Shown: piece by piece, positions 25,413 through 34,474 of the stretch
How positions within the stretch are numbered: position 1 is the first letter of the stretch
Layout: each line of letters starts with the position of its first letter
Source of the DNA: Calothrix brevissima NIES-22
GTDB taxonomy: Bacteria; Cyanobacteriota; Cyanobacteriia; Cyanobacteriales; Nostocaceae
Assembly: GCF_002367995.1 (NCBI RefSeq)
Contig: NZ_AP018207.1
Span: 7,674,199-7,738,198 of the forward strand
DNA length: 64,000 bases
Reading direction: 5' to 3'
Notes under the pieces: model-generated
Databases searched by the model: none
The model's input: the letters and a program-made list of their open reading frames with translations, nothing else
Told to the model about the DNA's origin: nothing
Made by a program: the position numbers and the translations under genes

Positions 25413-25917
25413 TTTTGATATATTATTTATGGTTTATTTTATTTTTTATAAATTTCATTTTTAATTTTGCAGATATCATAAAGTTTTAACCAAGATTCTG
25501 TCATGAAACCGCTTGTTCATCTGTTGATTTAACAATAATTAAATTATTAACTGCGAATAATTGACCAATCCTGTCAGAATCAGCGAAAATTAATTGTTAG
25601 TTGATTTTTGCTGTTAAGTAGCTGTATTCCTCCTTTAATATACAAATTCCGTTTCCCTAACTTCACATAACTTCACATACATTTTACATAAACATTATAT
25701 TTGGTGCATGTATCTTAGCCTGTTATCTGCTGGTACCGATGGATAGAAACTAATATTTCATGTAATAGAAGGTTTTACCTTACTGCTGTCATTCTACTCT
25801 TAAATATGGTTAGGTAAGTTGTTTGACTTGAATTTTCCTGTCAGTCACAAAGAAATTAAACATTATCAAGTTGGTTTTGGTATATATTTCTATACACTAT
25901 ACACTTACAAAACCAAA
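25413..25917. other. AT-rich intergenic region
   Basis: About 500 bases without a convincing gene. It should contain the promoter of the VirB10-like gene. A direct repeat ACTTCACATA occurs twice near 25660. No terminator or mobile-element end was recognised. Confidence 0.5.
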
Positions 25918-26277
25918 TTAAAAAAAAGATTTAGTAAAGTCTGGAGTAACTTTCCTTGATTTATCCTGAAGGTTAACAACTACAGGGAATTGTTCATAAC
26001 CTGGGTAGTAGCGCCAGAAAGTAGAAATCCCCTCTTTGCAAGGGAAAAAGCTTTCCGAAGCATTCAGCGCAATAATTTCTTTGGGATATTTTGCGATCTC
26101 GATCAAACTATCCACCGCTAATACCAGAATCCAACCGATTAATCTGGTGTTAAGGCTTTGTAAAATTTTCGCTGCGGCTTTTAATGCATCTTCAACTCTG
26201 GTACTGAGGGAATCGAGTTGCAGATGTTCTGGGTAAGCAAAATACAGGAAATATCTGAGAGTGGGGTTTTTTGCCAA
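25918..26277 (-). CDS. Hypothetical protein
   Basis: This 119-residue protein is not recognised. It has a plausible globular composition: an N-terminal segment with aromatic residues (LRYFLYFAYPEHLQL), two amphipathic helices (VEDALKAAAKILQSLNTRLIGWILVLAVDSLIEIAKY) and a C-terminal part with FWRYYPGYEQFPVVVN. There is no signal peptide; the hydrophobic stretch LIGWILVLAVDSL is short and contains charged neighbours. It stands alone between two gaps, 500 bases upstream of the VirB10-like gene on the same strand. It may be a real small gene or a fragment of a larger one. Confidence 0.45.
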   Translation of the reverse strand: MAKNPTLRYFLYFAYPEHLQLDSLSTRVEDALKAAAKILQSLNTRLIGWILVLAVDSLIEIAKYPKEIIALNASESFFPCKEGISTFWRYYPGYEQFPVVVNLQDKSRKVTPDFTKSFF

Positions 26278-26741
26278 GCTATAGAACTAAAACCCCCAGG
26301 CGCATCAGTGATAATACTGTTTGATACCGCGATCGCTAAAAAAGGTAGCTAACGATCAGTTGATGCAAGACTGTACAGTTTATGCTAGCAGTGGGTTTTC
26401 TATAGATGATCCCAATGCCATTGTCAGCAAAACTGATTATAAGAATGCAGTATAATTAAGCATCCTGTCGCGTTGTTCTTCTGCACTTAAAGAACGCAGG
26501 TCTGATTGCTCAAATAAATTATTCTATTGTTGAGAATATCTAGATAGGGCGTGTTTTCAAACTAGTCAATTACGAGAAAATCTCACAACCAAATATGAAA
26601 ATCTCTCTTTCCTAGTCCCTATTTTTAAGCTAGAAATGTAGGTTAGCTTGAATGAAGTGAAGCTTAACATATACAAGCTTTTAAATGTTGGGTTTCTCTG
26701 GGGGAAGCCGCTTTGCATCTACGTCCCGCAAACCAACCCAC
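26278..26741. other. Intergenic region left of the MITE
   Basis: About 460 bases with no convincing coding frame or RNA gene; the frame opening at 26648 runs into the MITE and is judged accidental. Sequence features are weak, and a degenerate mobile-element remnant is possible. Confidence 0.45.
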
Positions 26742-26746
26742 ATATG

Positions 26747-26882
26747 CAGGACTTACGCAAAAATTGTCAAAAAGCTGAATTTATGGAACTGCCTTCTGTG
26801 CGAGAGGCTTCCGCCAACGCCCAGCGTCTCGCACAGAAGATGCCAAGAACGGCAAGAGTTCGTAGAGTGTACGTAAGTCCTA
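26747..26882. mobile_element. 136-bp MITE with 5-bp target-site duplication
   Basis: The ends CAGGACTTACG (26747-26757) and CGTAAGTCCTA (26872-26882) are inverted copies apart from the terminal base. Exact direct repeats ATATG flank it (26742-26746 and 26883-26887). Inside, CTTCTGTGCGAGA (26793-26805) and TCTCGCACAGAAG (26827-26839) form a perfect 13-bp hairpin. It is non-autonomous; the transposase is elsewhere in the genome. Confidence 0.82.
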
Positions 26883-27012
26883 ATATGTAGCAATCATTTT
26901 TCAAATTGGTATCACTATTTCTGTAGATAAGTGTTTTGTCTTTATTTCCATCCTTATCTTTGGAATGCTTGTGAAATCAGACTTTTGCAAAAGTTGCCCA
27001 AGGTATTAGATA

Positions 27013-27555
27013 TTAATAGTTCAATCTCTTCTTGATAGCTTGAGCAGGATTACCTGCATAAATAATCATTGCATCTAAAGAACGCCCAGTCACTCCACCA
27101 AGGGTCAGTACTGCTCCTTTACCAACGGTTACTCCTGGGCCAATTACTGACTTGGCGGCAATCCAACTACTCTCGTGAATGTAGATTGGCGCAGGAATGA
27201 GTTTAAAATCAGGATGATTCCAATGATGATTGCCAGTGCAGAGATAGACACCTTGGGATACACAAACATGATTCTCAATCACCACAGGTGCAATGTTATC
27301 AATCCAGGTATTTTCCCCAATCCAACTAAAATCACCAACGCTTAACCGCCAGGGAAACTTTACCTTCACCCCTGGTTTAATGCGGACTTGTTGACCAATG
27401 GTAGCACCAAATCTCCGCAGTATCCAAACTTTTACCTTTGACATGGGAAGCCAATAACTCTCAACCAAAGGCGAGCCGATGAAATACCAGAGAAGTTGTT
27501 TCCAGTATGGTGCTCCTGGAGTATAAGTACCGACACTATATTGATCTAAACGCAT
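27013..27555 (-). CDS. WcaF-like left-handed beta-helix O-acetyltransferase
   Basis: The start is placed at the ATG at 27555 (MRLDQYSVG), the usual WcaF-type beginning; the frame stays open for 25 more codons into the preceding gene. The product has 180 residues. Hexapeptide repeats of the left-handed beta-helix run from about residue 55 to 170 (IGQQVRIKPGVKV, IGENTWID, IGPGVTVGKGAVLTLGG). The catalytic-type His and the substrate loop occur in CTGNHHWNHPDF. These enzymes acetylate a sugar of colanic-acid-like exopolysaccharide with acetyl-CoA. It is the last gene of the minus-strand polysaccharide run, 19 bases after the DUF218 gene. Confidence 0.88.
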   Translation of the reverse strand: MRLDQYSVGTYTPGAPYWKQLLWYFIGSPLVESYWLPMSKVKVWILRRFGATIGQQVRIKPGVKVKFPWRLSVGDFSWIGENTWIDNIAPVVIENHVCVSQGVYLCTGNHHWNHPDFKLIPAPIYIHESSWIAAKSVIGPGVTVGKGAVLTLGGVTGRSLDAMIIYAGNPAQAIKKRLNY

Positions 27556-27574
27556 AATTATAGATGCAATGAGG

Positions 27575-28129
27575 TTAGTAGAAGTTTGTTCCTGTATGAC
27601 CTGTGACAATCCAGAGTAATGAGCGAGCAATATCTCGCAGAATCCGCAGGCGTGATTCTTTTGGTTTATCGGATGGTACAGAGAGTGGGGTAAATGCGAT
27701 CCCTTGACTACCTAAAACAAGAAAAGCGATCGCTTTAGCCCTGGGCATATGATTGTTAGAGGTAATCAAGAAAAGATGTTGAATATTGTGTTCTTTAAAA
27801 TCTGAAACCAAAGTCGTAAAGTTGGTTACTGTATCAACAGCACGATAATCAAGATGAAAGCGGCGATCGGGGATACCAGCATCATGAAAAATCTTACGTG
27901 CCATCTGAGGCGGTGAACCAGAGGAAACCCATATCTCTAATTTTGGATACCATTGGGCAAGTTCGGCTGAGAATTCTTCCCGATCGATCCAGGCACCAAG
28001 AGTCAGGATAGCTTGAGGTCGAGGAGCTTGATGAAAGGCGATCGCTAGACGAACAGGAATAAACAGTATAAAAGTGAGGCTCAAACTGACAACAGCCAAA
28101 ATCCAGTATTTTTTGAATTTGCGGTGCAA
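27575..28129 (-). CDS. YdcF/ElyC-like (DUF218) membrane-anchored protein
   Basis: This 184-residue protein has a single N-terminal hydrophobic helix (residues about 8-30), probably a membrane anchor. A DUF218-type domain follows (about 38-165) with ILTLGAWIDREEF, VSSGSPPQMARKIFHDAGIP, the A-V-D-T-VTNF segment and LITSNNHMPRAKAIAF. Family members are linked to cell-envelope polysaccharide or lipid-carrier metabolism in bacteria, but the reaction is not settled. It is flanked closely by the WcaF-like gene and sits in the polysaccharide locus, which fits an envelope role. Confidence 0.82.
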   Translation of the reverse strand: MHRKFKKYWILAVVSLSLTFILFIPVRLAIAFHQAPRPQAILTLGAWIDREEFSAELAQWYPKLEIWVSSGSPPQMARKIFHDAGIPDRRFHLDYRAVDTVTNFTTLVSDFKEHNIQHLFLITSNNHMPRAKAIAFLVLGSQGIAFTPLSVPSDKPKESRLRILRDIARSLLWIVTGHTGTNFY

Positions 28130-28237
28130 TTGTCTAACTGATGAAATAATTTTTGATTTTGAATTTATCTGAATACTATTGCCAAATATGAGGCAAACTT
28201 AAAATATCTAACTGAGAAATATCAGCTATAAATTTAG

Positions 28238-29218
28238 CTATGCTTTTGCTGATACTGTACTCGATTTGGGATTATTCATACACTGCAAAAGTGAAGATTC
28301 TCGCATATCATGTTGCATACCATAGTCGGTTGTGCCAAATTCTATTTGTAATATGAGACGGTCTCGTTTAATCGGCGTTGTGCCTTTATGAAAACAAAAG
28401 GTATCTTCTGCAAAACCAAAGCCTGCTTTGCCGTAAATACTTACTAATAATTTCTCTCCATAATAATTGATAATTTCCTCATCTTTTTCTCGTTTAGGTA
28501 GTAACAAATGTGAGATTTTTTTTTGCTTGTGACTACCACGAACGCAGATATGTGGCCCGCCATAGACATCAACATCTGTTAAATAAAAGAAGAATTTCAA
28601 AAAGCGATAATCATCTATATCATAGTGAAACATTTGAAATGCTTTTCTTTTGTGTTGCTCGGATGACTCACCAGCAAAACTCCACCACAATTGATTTCCT
28701 TGATGGCAAGGTTCATGCTCTAAATACTGAGCAGCTATTGCCAACAACTTAGGATCGCTTTGCAGTTGATTAATAACTGGACAATGCAAAGCTGTGTTAA
28801 AATAGCCAGCTAATGTAAACTCGGTGCCGTAATAGCTTTGTGCTAATTCTTTCTGATGATAATAGAAACCTAAATGAGGTTGCCGATAGCCATAACATGG
28901 TTGAGAGTGAGCAAATAAGACTATTTCTTGGATAATTTCTTCAGGAAGATTCATCCCTAAATAAAAACCATCTTTTTTCAGGCTGTCAACAACTACATCT
29001 ACATTAATGTCTTCAAAGCAAGTTGAGCTTTGACTTACAGAAAATTCAGATGACTTAGCGAGAAGTTTAGATAAAGATCCCATTATGGATCTTCCTAGAT
29101 AAAATCTAGCCATTGTTCGCATTAATAGCCATCGGGGGTTTTTAGTTAAACCCAGGTAATTCTCATAAAGAATATCGTACAATAACGTAAATACTTGATT
29201 CAACGAGAAATTGGGCAT
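28238..29218 (-). CDS. Phytanoyl-CoA dioxygenase-like 2-oxoglutarate/Fe(II) enzyme
   Basis: This 326-residue protein has the 2-His-1-carboxylate iron site: His198 and Asp200 in HYD, and His277 in CFHKG, followed by the 2-oxoglutarate-binding arginine in KRDR. LWWSFAGESSE and GGPHICVRGSH are also typical of the PhyH group. The N-terminal 60 residues are variable and partly hydrophobic. Members hydroxylate diverse small molecules, including lipids and sugars. Being inside a polysaccharide locus suggests that it modifies a glycan or lipid-linked precursor, but this is inferred only from position. There are 108 bases to the next gene downstream. Confidence 0.8.
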   Translation of the reverse strand: MPNFSLNQVFTLLYDILYENYLGLTKNPRWLLMRTMARFYLGRSIMGSLSKLLAKSSEFSVSQSSTCFEDINVDVVVDSLKKDGFYLGMNLPEEIIQEIVLFAHSQPCYGYRQPHLGFYYHQKELAQSYYGTEFTLAGYFNTALHCPVINQLQSDPKLLAIAAQYLEHEPCHQGNQLWWSFAGESSEQHKRKAFQMFHYDIDDYRFLKFFFYLTDVDVYGGPHICVRGSHKQKKISHLLLPKREKDEEIINYYGEKLLVSIYGKAGFGFAEDTFCFHKGTTPIKRDRLILQIEFGTTDYGMQHDMRESSLLQCMNNPKSSTVSAKA

Positions 29219-29357
29219 AAATAATCAGAGATTTGTTGATTATATTAATGTTGATTGGAGAGCATATACAAAAAATTAATGAGAAGAGTTTCGGTAGACA
29301 CTCTTGATTAACTAATGCAGAAATCGATTTTGAGCAAATACTGGTTCAATATCATGC

Positions 29358-30176
29358 TCAATTCTTATGAAGAATTGTCCCCCATTTAGCACCAATAGCA
29401 TTGGGATAATCTCTGTGTCTTTTTTCAGCTTCGATGAGACGAATCGAAAGAATAATTTCTGCCAAAACACGCTGGAACGCATAGTACCAACCACGCCAAC
29501 CGTCGAGAATACCAGCTTTGAAAATCAGGCAGTAAATTAAGATAATGAAAGGGGCGAGAATCTTTTGTCTGCGGATGCGATCGCCTAAACTTAATTCACT
29601 TGTGGGTGTTTCCAATAATTTTTCTACCTCAATAACTAAATAACGATCCTGCGCCCACAACCAACGGCTGAAGGATTTGCGATCGTCATGGTGAATATAA
29701 GCTCCCAGCATTGCTGATTTTCCCTGAACCTGTAGTAATTGGGTGTGACCATCCTGTATATATATAGCCTTATCTTTACGAAACAGGGCTTGGCGTGGAG
29801 GAAGGATAGTACCACGTAGGGGTTTACCGAAAACGCAGTATTTGAAACGAACGAAATAGCCGTTAACTGAGTTATCAATTGGTAAATCTACCATTTCTGC
29901 CAGCAATTCCTCTGTGACAATGTAGTCTGCATCTAACGAGAGAACCCACTCAGAACTGACTTTTTTCAAGCCATAGTTCCACTGGTTTGCATGGGTATCA
30001 AACTGGCGTTGATAGAATTTTACCTGTGGGTAAAAATTAATAATCTCAATAGTCTGGTCAGTGCTGTAACTATCAATAATGATAATTTTTTTTGCCCAGG
30101 TAAGATGTTCAAGAGTGCGCTCAATGTTAGGTGCTTCGTTGTAGGTCAAGATCAGTGGAGTGATGTTTTTTAGCAT
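29358..30176 (-). CDS. Glycosyltransferase family 2 (WaaE/KdtX-like)
   Basis: This 272-residue GT-A enzyme has LILTYNEAPNIERTLEHL at the start, the nucleotide-binding IIDSYSTD at about 34-41 and the metal-binding DAD in SLDADYIVTEE at about 84. The LTYNE...TLEHL...IIDSYSTD pattern matches the WaaE-type subgroup that adds glucose or heptose to glycan precursors. The C-terminal third contains a membrane-associated stretch (FIILIYCLIFKAG). It probably acts on the cytoplasmic face of the membrane. It sits 46 bases downstream of a GT4 gene in the same run. Confidence 0.9.
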   Translation of the reverse strand: MLKNITPLILTYNEAPNIERTLEHLTWAKKIIIIDSYSTDQTIEIINFYPQVKFYQRQFDTHANQWNYGLKKVSSEWVLSLDADYIVTEELLAEMVDLPIDNSVNGYFVRFKYCVFGKPLRGTILPPRQALFRKDKAIYIQDGHTQLLQVQGKSAMLGAYIHHDDRKSFSRWLWAQDRYLVIEVEKLLETPTSELSLGDRIRRQKILAPFIILIYCLIFKAGILDGWRGWYYAFQRVLAEIILSIRLIEAEKRHRDYPNAIGAKWGTILHKN

Positions 30177-30222
30177 AAGTAGAAAATATTCCGATGTCTT
30201 ACTGGTTTGCTTGCTGAAAAAA

Positions 30223-31440
30223 TTAGGGGATTTGGACTGTTTGTAATTGTTTTTGCTTGTCTTTGTTCGTATTGTTGGCTATTTTGTCGTAAATGAAAAT
30301 TAATTCTTGCGCCATGTGTTCCCAAGTGTACTGCTCTAAAATCAGTTGACGAGCACGATTGCCCATTTCTTTAGCAGCCTGTGGAGCGCTAAAATACTTC
30401 TGCAATGCAGAAGCGATCGCCAAAATATCTAGATCTGGAATGTAGCCAAGTTGGTGTTTTTTGACGACAGAAGCTAGCGCCACACCAGGAGTAACAAGAG
30501 TAGGAAGACCTACAGCTAAGGCTTCTAGAACTGCTACAGCAAAGTTTTCGGAGTGAGAGGTGAGAACAAAAAGGTCTGAGCCTTGCATTAAGATATTTTT
30601 GGTATCGCCTTCAACAAATCCTACAACATGAGTGCGATCGCGTATTCCATGAGATATCAGCATAGACTCAATCTCAGCTTCGTACTCTGGGGTACCACTA
30701 CCTGCCAAAATGAAAGTGAAACGATGATGGATAAGTTTGCTCAAAGCGGGAATCAGATAATCTAATCCTTTTTTATGATGTAGACGAGACAAAAACAAAA
30801 TGACTGGTTCGTCTGCTGGGATATTGAAACGTTGGCGTAGACGGTAACGAGCATCAGCAATTTGGTTTGGTAAAAACAGCCCTAGTGGTAGTACAAAGCT
30901 AGGTGCTTGCAATCCCAATTCAGAAACTTCCTGTTGTTCTTGTTGAGAAGTAAAGTGAACGATCTGGCTATTGTTGAGGTTCTCTCGCTCGAGCAACCTG
31001 AGGTAAGTTTGCTTTTTACGAGTACTTTGCTGTAAAGACCACTCACATAGTAAACCATGTGTAGAGACCATGTAAGGAACATTTTTGAGGCGAGCGATCG
31101 CCATTGCTACTGTAGATGGATAGGAAAAAAGAGCGTGAATGTGTACAATATCGTATTGAGAAATATTCTGCCAGAGCCATTCGGTAAACTGCCCAGAAAA
31201 AGCGTATTCTCTAACGGCTTTGACATTGGGTGAAAAGCGTTGGAAAAACCAAATAGGAACTTGCTTATACTCAATGCGCTTTTGTAAGGGAACATCAAGC
31301 AAATCATCACCATTGTCATTAGTAGTAGCAATCTCGGCATCGATATTGTTGATTCGCAATTGCTGAACCATATGCAAAACAGCCTGACTAGTACCGCCAC
31401 GTACTTGAGACACAGACGGAATAATATGCAGAATTTTCAT
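30223..31440 (-). CDS. Glycosyltransferase family 4
   Basis: This 405-residue GT-B enzyme has the N-terminal donor-side glycine-rich motif SQVRGGTSQAVLHM (about residues 10-23), HIHALFSYPS in the acceptor domain and the C-terminal retaining-GT4 signature ENFAVAVLEALAVGLPTL with the E-x7-E pair. LFLSRLHHKKGLDYL marks the start of the C-terminal domain. It probably transfers a hexose during repeat-unit assembly at the cytoplasmic membrane. The last ~20 residues are polar (NTNKDKQKQLQ). A 548-base gap separates it from the polymerase gene upstream, so it may have its own promoter. Confidence 0.92.
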   Translation of the reverse strand: MKILHIIPSVSQVRGGTSQAVLHMVQQLRINNIDAEIATTNDNGDDLLDVPLQKRIEYKQVPIWFFQRFSPNVKAVREYAFSGQFTEWLWQNISQYDIVHIHALFSYPSTVAMAIARLKNVPYMVSTHGLLCEWSLQQSTRKKQTYLRLLERENLNNSQIVHFTSQQEQQEVSELGLQAPSFVLPLGLFLPNQIADARYRLRQRFNIPADEPVILFLSRLHHKKGLDYLIPALSKLIHHRFTFILAGSGTPEYEAEIESMLISHGIRDRTHVVGFVEGDTKNILMQGSDLFVLTSHSENFAVAVLEALAVGLPTLVTPGVALASVVKKHQLGYIPDLDILAIASALQKYFSAPQAAKEMGNRARQLILEQYTWEHMAQELIFIYDKIANNTNKDKQKQLQTVQIP

Positions 31441-31988
31441 GGTTTAAGAATTAATTGGCAAATATTTAGGTACAAAAACAACTACTAACCTTAGTAGGTT
31501 AGCGGCAATAATTATTGTTGGGATCGGGCAGAGAACAAGAATAAAAAAGCTTGGAGGCTGATTTAATTTTCTGCACCCAGTTTGATTTGTGCCGACTTAC
31601 TTAATCGGCTTTTTTGAAAGCAACTATGCTATTACCCACCAAAAACTTTTTCAGGTCGAGCAATTAACTGAGTTACAGTCAACCCTAAAAAAGAGCAATT
31701 TTCATACATAGCAAACTGGACTTGAGTTAAATGCTTCTCAAATCAGGAGGATGTTAAAGTATAAAAATTACAATTCAATTGGTGCTAAATCTAGTTTATA
31801 AATTAAAGAAAACTTAGAAATAACAGCACAATTTCAAGATAAACTTCAAATATTTAGTAATTACTACCTCATCTCTCTAGCAATTGCTTATAATGTTTCA
31901 GAATGTGGTGAATTTTCATAATTTATGATTTATTATACCTCATAATTGCCATAAACAAAAACTCAAAACCAGTTAAAACATAGGTTAA
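31441..31988. other. Intergenic region inside the polysaccharide locus
   Basis: About 550 AT-rich bases with no open frame of interest, no tandem repeat and no clear hairpin. It probably carries a promoter for the 27-31 kb group of genes. I found no recognisable regulatory motif. Confidence 0.5.
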
Positions 31989-33344
31989 TCAACTATTTCT
32001 AAAAAATCTGAATGTGGCGTTGTTTTCCATAAAATAAGAACGGCTTTGCCTCTCATCTTGAAGGAGCAAATATTTTCCAAGTGATAGATACATAATCAGC
32101 GATATCACAGGGAAAGTCAGATTTCCCAGCAGTATTGCCTCTGTAAAACTTCCTGATAAAAGGCTAGTTAAGCCACCAATCACGGTGCTACAATGTGGGA
32201 TATAACTTGAGTTTTTACTGCTTAATTGATGAAGTTTAAACATCATTTTTACACACTCTATTCCCATCATTACTAGAGGTATAAATCCAATTAACCCTGT
32301 AGTTGATCCAGTAGCTAACCAAGTACTTTCACCAAAACCTAAACGACCTCCTTCTAGGGGAGCACCAAAGACTGGGTATTTGATGAATTTACTCGACATA
32401 CTTGACCAGACACCTTCACGGGTATTCTGAGTTGAACTGTATCTACTGGCAACGGTGTTGCTCATAACTACATCTGGCCCTTGTAAATAAAGCATAAAAG
32501 CTAACACGATGCCAACAAAAAACCCTAGACGTAGTAAAGTTCCTAATCTCTGGCGGTAAAATAACAAAATTGTCGGTACAGCCATAATTAAACCAGTACG
32601 AGAACCAGTGAGGAATAAAAAGTACAATAGGATAAAAAGATTAGCGATCCAGAATACTTTTACCCAATCCCATTTCTGACGCATTTCAATCAGGAACATT
32701 AAGCTAGGAATTGTCGCAGCTAAGAGAGCAGTAGCGTGGAGCGGGTTACCAGTAGTTCCCGTAAAGCGTCCATGCAAAAATGTCATTGCTTGCAAATTGA
32801 AAACCCCTTGGTAGACGCCGGCAAAACCAAAAATGACACCAGCCATCGCAATAGACCAAACGCCTAAATGAAAATTCTGTTCATTCTGTAGCCAACGGGA
32901 TGGCCCTAACTTTAGCATGAGTACTAGTGCTACAAAGGTAATTAATCCTAATAAGGCAAAGTTTATTTCCCCAAACAACAATATCTTGTAGAAAAATGCA
33001 AATTGAACAACTATCAGGTATTTAATTGGTTTTGGGATGAATGTTCTACGCCCTTGATCAGCTGACTCTATTCCTAATATGAGAAGCAAACATAATAAAA
33101 CGATAGTGAGGGGCCGACCCATGTCGCGCAGCTGCTCCAAGGGAACAACTAAGGGTGGAGCTGTAATCCACTGATCCTCATATTTACCCAGGGAAGCTGT
33201 ATAGCAGAACAGTGAGAATAAAAACCAAGCTAAACGACGGGAACGTTTAGCTTTATTAAATATTACCCACCCTAGAACAATGCCCAGCAAACCAAGGGGA
33301 CTAAAGAGGAGATTAAAAAGTTGATTAGTAAAACTCGAACCCAT
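31989..33344 (-). CDS. O-antigen polymerase/ligase-type membrane protein (Wzy/WaaL family)
   Basis: This 451-residue polytopic protein has about 11 hydrophobic segments and a larger central periplasmic loop. The loop region carries GRFTGTTGNPLHATALLAA, and a later segment carries FLFLTGSRTGL, the SRTG signature common in Wzy_C/WaaL proteins. Such proteins join undecaprenyl-linked repeat units, or attach them to an acceptor, on the outer face of the inner membrane. It is the only polymerase candidate in the locus. It follows the GT4 gene at 33356 after 11 bases, so the two are co-transcribed. Confidence 0.87.
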   Translation of the reverse strand: MGSSFTNQLFNLLFSPLGLLGIVLGWVIFNKAKRSRRLAWFLFSLFCYTASLGKYEDQWITAPPLVVPLEQLRDMGRPLTIVLLCLLLILGIESADQGRRTFIPKPIKYLIVVQFAFFYKILLFGEINFALLGLITFVALVLMLKLGPSRWLQNEQNFHLGVWSIAMAGVIFGFAGVYQGVFNLQAMTFLHGRFTGTTGNPLHATALLAATIPSLMFLIEMRQKWDWVKVFWIANLFILLYFLFLTGSRTGLIMAVPTILLFYRQRLGTLLRLGFFVGIVLAFMLYLQGPDVVMSNTVASRYSSTQNTREGVWSSMSSKFIKYPVFGAPLEGGRLGFGESTWLATGSTTGLIGFIPLVMMGIECVKMMFKLHQLSSKNSSYIPHCSTVIGGLTSLLSGSFTEAILLGNLTFPVISLIMYLSLGKYLLLQDERQSRSYFMENNATFRFFRNS

Positions 33345-33355
33345 GTGTTAAAGTT

Positions 33356-34474
33356 TCATGCTAAATTTTCTGCGATCGCATCTGTCATATTTTGCCCGAT
33401 CGTTTTTGTTTGGCAGATGTCATAGATTAGTTCCCGCCAACGGCTGGCCCAAATCTTAGCAGCGTAGGGAGCCGCCAATTGTTGCGATCGCTTACCCCAA
33501 ATAGATAAATTACTATATTGTTGATGTAGTGTTAGAAGTGCTTTTGCTAAGGCTTTCGCATCTTCTTTTGGTATAATTAAACCATTATACCAAGGGCGAA
33601 CTACCTCCACAGCCGAACCACAAACCTCTGTACATACAATAGGTAACCCAGCAGCAGCAGCTTCCACCAAGGCTAGCGGCCAAGGATCAAACCTACTGGG
33701 CAAAATAAAAGCCCCAGCAGACTGCCATACTGACTGCATTTCTGTTGGTTGTAAAAAACCTCTATTGTCAATTCCTGGTTGTCCCTGGAGTTTTGACTCT
33801 AGCGCTCCCTGCCCGCAGCATACCAATGTCCAAGGATTAGATACCTGGGAACGATAAAGTTGATAGGCTTCTACTAGCAGATCGATAGCCTTCACCGGGA
33901 CATAGCGACCAACAAATAAAAAAGAACGGGGCCAGTCTGGCTTGAGTCGTTTTTCCCACAAAGGTGACCACACATCGTAATCAATACCATAAAGCCCACG
34001 CATAATATTTGTTGATTCTGCTCCCAAGCGTAAGGCATACTGCCAGCTGCGTTCCCCAGGTACTACAAAACGATCCATGCGTTGCAAATAAGAACGCAGA
34101 AACCAAGGCGCTAAATGCTGTTTCCAAGTACCATACCAAGGTGTGTCCATAGTAAAAATTAAGGAAGTTTGACGCAACTCAGGAGCAAACGCCAACCAAA
34201 AATACGGCTTGTGAAACCAGCCGTTAAGAACTACTACATCTGGAGATTCTGCCAACACCAGATGCTTAACTAAGTTTGCATCCTGTCTTTCCTGTAAATC
34301 TAAAAGCCGACAGGGGATACCCTGCATTAATTGGTCAGAAAATGTTGTTTCGGTACAAGCTTGAAAGGCAATAATATATACCTCAATATCTGGTGATTGA
34401 AGTAAAGCTCGCCAGCAGGCTGCCATGTAACCAGAGATATCAGCCCAGCAAAAGACAACTTTCATTGATTTCAC
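33356..34474 (-). CDS. Glycosyltransferase family 4
   Basis: This 372-residue GT-B enzyme has the C-terminal retaining motif SRFDPWPLALVEAAAAGLPIV (DPWPLALVEA) and a clear domain start LFVGRYVPVKAIDLLVEAY. The N-terminal domain (1-170) is less conserved, with VLNGWFHKPYF. The start overlaps the end of the next upstream GT gene by 4 bases (ATGA), which implies coupling. Probably adds a sugar to a lipid-linked repeat unit; donor and acceptor are not predictable from the sequence. Confidence 0.9.
   Translation of the reverse strand: MKSMKVVFCWADISGYMAACWRALLQSPDIEVYIIAFQACTETTFSDQLMQGIPCRLLDLQERQDANLVKHLVLAESPDVVVLNGWFHKPYFWLAFAPELRQTSLIFTMDTPWYGTWKQHLAPWFLRSYLQRMDRFVVPGERSWQYALRLGAESTNIMRGLYGIDYDVWSPLWEKRLKPDWPRSFLFVGRYVPVKAIDLLVEAYQLYRSQVSNPWTLVCCGQGALESKLQGQPGIDNRGFLQPTEMQSVWQSAGAFILPSRFDPWPLALVEAAAAGLPIVCTEVCGSAVEVVRPWYNGLIIPKEDAKALAKALLTLHQQYSNLSIWGKRSQQLAAPYAAKIWASRWRELIYDICQTKTIGQNMTDAIAENLA

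Noticed and set aside
26648-26890. 80-codon plus-strand frame across the MITE at 26747-26882
   Set aside because: It is mostly the MITE sequence, has no ribosome binding site and has repeat-like composition, so it is an accidental frame.
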